From: an uncultured Oribacterium sp.
Lineage (GTDB): Bacteria > Bacillota > Clostridia > Lachnospirales > Lachnospiraceae
Assembly: GCA_934279105.1 (NCBI GenBank)
Contig: CAKQWR010000021.1
Span: forward strand, 1-16,476
Reading direction: 5' to 3'
Length of the DNA: 16,476 nucleotides
The translations under genes and the position numbers were made by a program. Below, in pieces: positions 14,131 through 16,476 of this stretch. Each line of letters begins with the position of its first letter. Within the stretch, counting starts at the first letter, position 1. The notes under the pieces were generated by a model. That model searched no databases. It was not told the origin of the DNA and worked only from the letters and a program-made list of their open reading frames with translations.

Positions 14131-14342
14131 TTATGCCTTTTAGTAAGTAAAGGGGGTAGAAGCTCAACCATTGACGTTTACGAATAGATTTCTTTGTAAC
14201 TTGTGTAAAGATTTTTGTATGTCATGGAGAAGTTTTTCTACTTTGTTTAGTTGGAAAATGAGTCGTGAGTTTTTAGATTTTTGAAGGTAGACACCACGGA
14301 GGCAGTTTGATGAAACACCGAGCGCTAGGTAAACGTTACACA
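14131..14342 (-). other. Short minus-strand reading frame, possible relic or repeat element
   Basis: Between the terminator and the acidic protein gene lies an AT-rich stretch (14095-14309) without a convincing promoter. On the minus strand an open frame of 59 codons runs from about 14342 to a TGA near 14166. It contains LIFQLNKVEKLLHDIQKSL followed by HKLQRNLFVNVNG, which reads like an amphipathic helix. It has no ribosome site and overlaps the first codons of the next gene, so it is more likely a relic or chance than an expressed gene. ACGTTTAC (14174-14181) and GTAAACGT (14329-14336) are inverted near its ends. Confidence 0.2.
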
Positions 14343-16476
14343 TCGATTCTTATGGTGCTGCAGATGATTCTTCTGCAACCGCTGAGCTCGCTTGCGGAGA
14401 TACCGCAGCAGAGTCCGACGGTGATCGCGGGCGCGAGGCTAAGTGAAGACCAGCTTACGGAAGGCGAGCTGGTTTATTTTGGCGTGTCCGGACTGACGGT
14501 AAAGGAGGCTTCGGACAGCTATGAGATTGCGATTTATCGTGAGGGTGATCTCGATCAGGAAGCGTCGGTGACGGTCCATACCCTTGACATTTCCGCGCTT
14601 TATAACGAGGACTATAGGCTGCTGGGCAACGACATCACGGAGCTCGAGATCGGAAAAACGCTTCTGCAGCAGGCCGCCGACCGCGGAAGAGAAGAGGACG
14701 AGAGTGATGAAGCCGTAGATGATGACAGTGAAGTCAAAAACCGGGACAGCGGCAGTGAGGATACAGATGGTGACAGTGATGCCATCGCGAGTGGAAGCGA
14801 GATTGCAAACAAAGACAGCAAAATCTCTGACTGTGATCGTGAAGCCGTCGTCAGCGGAAGCGAAGATACAGATAGTGACGCTGAATCTGCGGCCCGTGGC
14901 AGTGAGGATACAGACCACGACCGCGATGCCGCCGACCGTGATGACGAAGCTGCCGAAGACAGCGGAGAACATGCGCCGCAGGGCACGGAGTACCGCTTCG
15001 ATGCAGATGGAAATCTGATCGGCGAGACCGGTAAGACGAGTTCGGAGGAGATCCTGGAGTGGGTCGCGAAGGCAGCGCAGTCAGAAGCAGATGCAGCCGA
15101 AGCCGAGGATGAACATACAGATGACGATACGGACGAGCTGGCAGAGGTCGATATCGAAGTACCTTCACATGCCAGAAGAGTAAAGAAGGCCTCTCCATCC
15201 GAGCTGGATGACGATGACGCGGATGAAGCATTCGCCGAAAACGATCCATCGGAGGATGCAGAGGACGATGAAGATGAGAATTCATTAATAGATCAGGATT
15301 TCGACGCCGCAGATGAAGATGCCGATCTCGATGACGATGATTCAAACGCCGCTGATTTCGACGAAGACGACGCAGGCGATGCCGACCTCGACGACGCAGG
15401 CGATGCCGACCTCGACGACGCAGGCGATGCCGACCTCGACGACGAGGAGGCCAATGCTTCCGACCTCGACTCCATCGCCTCGGCCTCCGTGCTGTCGGTC
15501 GCCGGGAGCGATGCGGTGAGCTCGACGAAGAGCCGTCTCGCGATGCTGAAGGAGGCGGCGACGGGTGAGCCGACGCGTGAAGAGGGCTCGAGCGGTGTCA
15601 GCGGCAGTCTGACCGATGCAATCCTCTCCCAGATCCTGCCGGAGCAGGTCGCGGCGATCCCACATTCTGCGGAGCAGACGATTCACTTCGCACCTGGCGA
15701 AGACGTGCAGTACCTCCGGTTCCGCATCTGCGATGATGACCGCGCCGAGGGCACGGAGGCGTTCTCGGTGATGATCACCGACGCCGAAAACATGGAGCCG
15801 TACAAGGTCACCTCCCTCTCCGTCATCATCACGGACGACGAAGCCTCGGAGCAGTCGGCGCTTTCTTTCGACAGCGACGAGTTTATCGTCGAGGACGGGA
15901 AGGCGCTCGTGACCCTGCAGCGCGAGGGCGCCGAATACTCGATGGCGTCTGCTAACATTCGCGGCAAGGACGCAGAAAACGGCGCGGAGCAGGTCTACGG
16001 CACCGTCGTCTTCGCACCATACGAAACCGAAAAGGAAGTGGAGCTCGCCCTCACGAAGGACAGCACACTGTATCTCAGCGATTACCTCGCTGCGCAGGCC
16101 GGCACCACGACGGAGGCGAACGCCATCGTTATCGATGGGGAAGAGGGAACGACGCTCTTCTCCAGCGTTGCTATGCTCTCAGATGAGGACGAGGAGGCCA
16201 ATGCTTCCAACGGTGCAGTCACAAATGGTTCCGAGGATCTTTCCTTCGACATTAAAATCGGTGGAAAACCCTATAAGGTAAAGTATAAAAAGGGCGATAT
16301 CGTAGCGGACATCTACGATGAGAGCTATCATCCGGCACTGGAGGTCGGACAGTATTTCTTCTCCGCCAGCACCGACGTCGGCGGCATCTTTTCCTATGGA
16401 AAGGATCAGCGCCACGGAAGCAAGCCGAACGGGCTCGGCACGCTCCAGAACTGCTATCTGCTTCCGAAGGGAGAAA
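14310..16476 (+). CDS. Secreted acidic repeat protein with Calx-beta-like domains, 3' end beyond window
   Basis: The frame from the ATG at 14310 stays open for 722 codons to the right edge, so the gene is cut. GGAGG (14298-14302) is 7 nt upstream. Residues 1-30 form a signal peptide: basic MKHRALGKR, hydrophobic TSILMVLQMILL, then SSLAEI as a likely cleavage site. Residues about 131-395 are extremely rich in Asp, Glu, Ser and Ala, with recurring GSEDTD motifs (near 148, 183 and 197) and three copies of DDAGDADL (353-376). Two Calx-beta-like segments follow, about 440-512 (FAPGEDVQYLRFRICDDD with EGTEAFSVMI) and 515-595 (LSFDSDEFIVEDGKALVTL). It is probably a cell-surface or secreted calcium-binding or adhesion protein. 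No cell-wall anchor is visible because the C terminus is missing. Confidence 0.85.
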   Translation, partial: MKHRALGKRYTSILMVLQMILLQPLSSLAEIPQQSPTVIAGARLSEDQLTEGELVYFGVSGLTVKEASDSYEIAIYREGDLDQEASVTVHTLDISALYNEDYRLLGNDITELEIGKTLLQQAADRGREEDESDEAVDDDSEVKNRDSGSEDTDGDSDAIASGSEIANKDSKISDCDREAVVSGSEDTDSDAESAARGSEDTDHDRDAADRDDEAAEDSGEHAPQGTEYRFDADGNLIGETGKTSSEEILEWVAKAAQSEADAAEAEDEHTDDDTDELAEVDIEVPSHARRVKKASPSELDDDDADEAFAENDPSEDAEDDEDENSLIDQDFDAADEDADLDDDDSNAADFDEDDAGDADLDDAGDADLDDAGDADLDDEEANASDLDSIASASVLSVAGSDAVSSTKSRLAMLKEAATGEPTREEGSSGVSGSLTDAILSQILPEQVAAIPHSAEQTIHFAPGEDVQYLRFRICDDDRAEGTEAFSVMITDAENMEPYKVTSLSVIITDDEASEQSALSFDSDEFIVEDGKALVTLQREGAEYSMASANIRGKDAENGAEQVYGTVVFAPYETEKEVELALTKDSTLYLSDYLAAQAGTTTEANAIVIDGEEGTTLFSSVAMLSDEDEEANASNGAVTNGSEDLSFDIKIGGKPYKVKYKKGDIVADIYDESYHPALEVGQYFFSASTDVGGIFSYGKDQRHGSKPNGLGTLQNCYLLPKGE
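15366..15437 (+). repeat. Three exact tandem copies of a 24-bp unit
   Basis: The unit at 15366-15389 is repeated without change at 15390-15413 and 15414-15437, encoding DDAGDADL three times in frame. Identity at the DNA level suggests recent expansion and likely copy-number variation between strains. Confidence 0.95.
15441..16208 (+). repeat. Distant 21-bp direct repeat within the acidic protein gene
   Basis: Positions 15441-15461 and 16188-16208 are identical and encode DEEANAS both times, in frame, 249 codons apart. The copies flank the Calx-beta-like region, so they may mark a module border or allow deletion by recombination. Confidence 0.85.

Noticed and set aside
14171-14284. Plus-strand frame of 37 codons from a TTG
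   Set aside because: It is rich in Phe, Cys and Ser, has poor ribosome-site spacing and ends before the GGAGG of the next gene. Chance is the simplest explanation.
15366-15437. Tandem repeat as a CRISPR array
   Set aside because: The copies are head to tail without spacers and in frame inside a coding region.

Overview
The window looks like chromosomal DNA of a mid-GC member of the Bacillota, probably Clostridia and perhaps Lachnospiraceae-like. The reasons are purine-rich GGAGG ribosome sites at 6-10 nt, TTGACA/TATAAT promoters, short intergenic gaps with intrinsic terminators, and gene families common in gut or oral Clostridia. This is inference from style, not a database match. No rRNA, tRNA, CRISPR array or intact transposase was seen.

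Layout. (1) 1-2408, minus strand: a CapA-type protein cut by the left edge, with a strong promoter and an attenuator-like leader, preceded by a LysR-type regulator. (2) 2409-5591, plus strand: divergent from the LysR gene, a two-gene unit encoding an N-acyl-D-amino-acid deacylase and a UPF0597/cysteine desulfidase-like enzyme, closed by a 14-bp-stem terminator. (3) 5690-7089: two single genes, a YbaK/EbsC-type aminoacyl-tRNA deacylase and a membrane-anchored zinc-ribbon protein, each with its own terminator. (4) 7244-11782: a carbon-acid catabolic cluster with a CitMHS-type transporter, a LacI-family regulator, a 2,3-diketo-L-gulonate reductase (DlgD/YiaK type) and an SDR dehydrogenase. LacI-type palindromes lie at the regulator's promoter and before dlgD. 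(5) 11914-14044: a tightly overlapping four-gene operon encoding an ECF-like sigma factor, a two-TM protein in the anti-sigma position, a seven-TM protein and a PrsW-type intramembrane protease with all its motifs. A perfect 28-bp inverted repeat stands just upstream and a terminator just downstream. (6) 14310 to the right edge: a secreted, very acidic, repeat-bearing protein with Calx-beta-like domains.

The most interesting system is region 5. Its parts (sigma factor, candidate membrane anti-sigma factor, polytopic membrane protein, PrsW protease) could form a complete signal-to-transcription relay by regulated intramembrane proteolysis, encoded as one cassette whose base composition seems more T-rich than its neighbours. 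The sigma, two-TM, seven-TM and PrsW calls rest on sequence motifs. The partnership between them is inferred from gene order and overlap.

Two real genes run off the window ends: the CapA gene on the left and the acidic surface protein on the right. Both are open reading frames without a visible stop.
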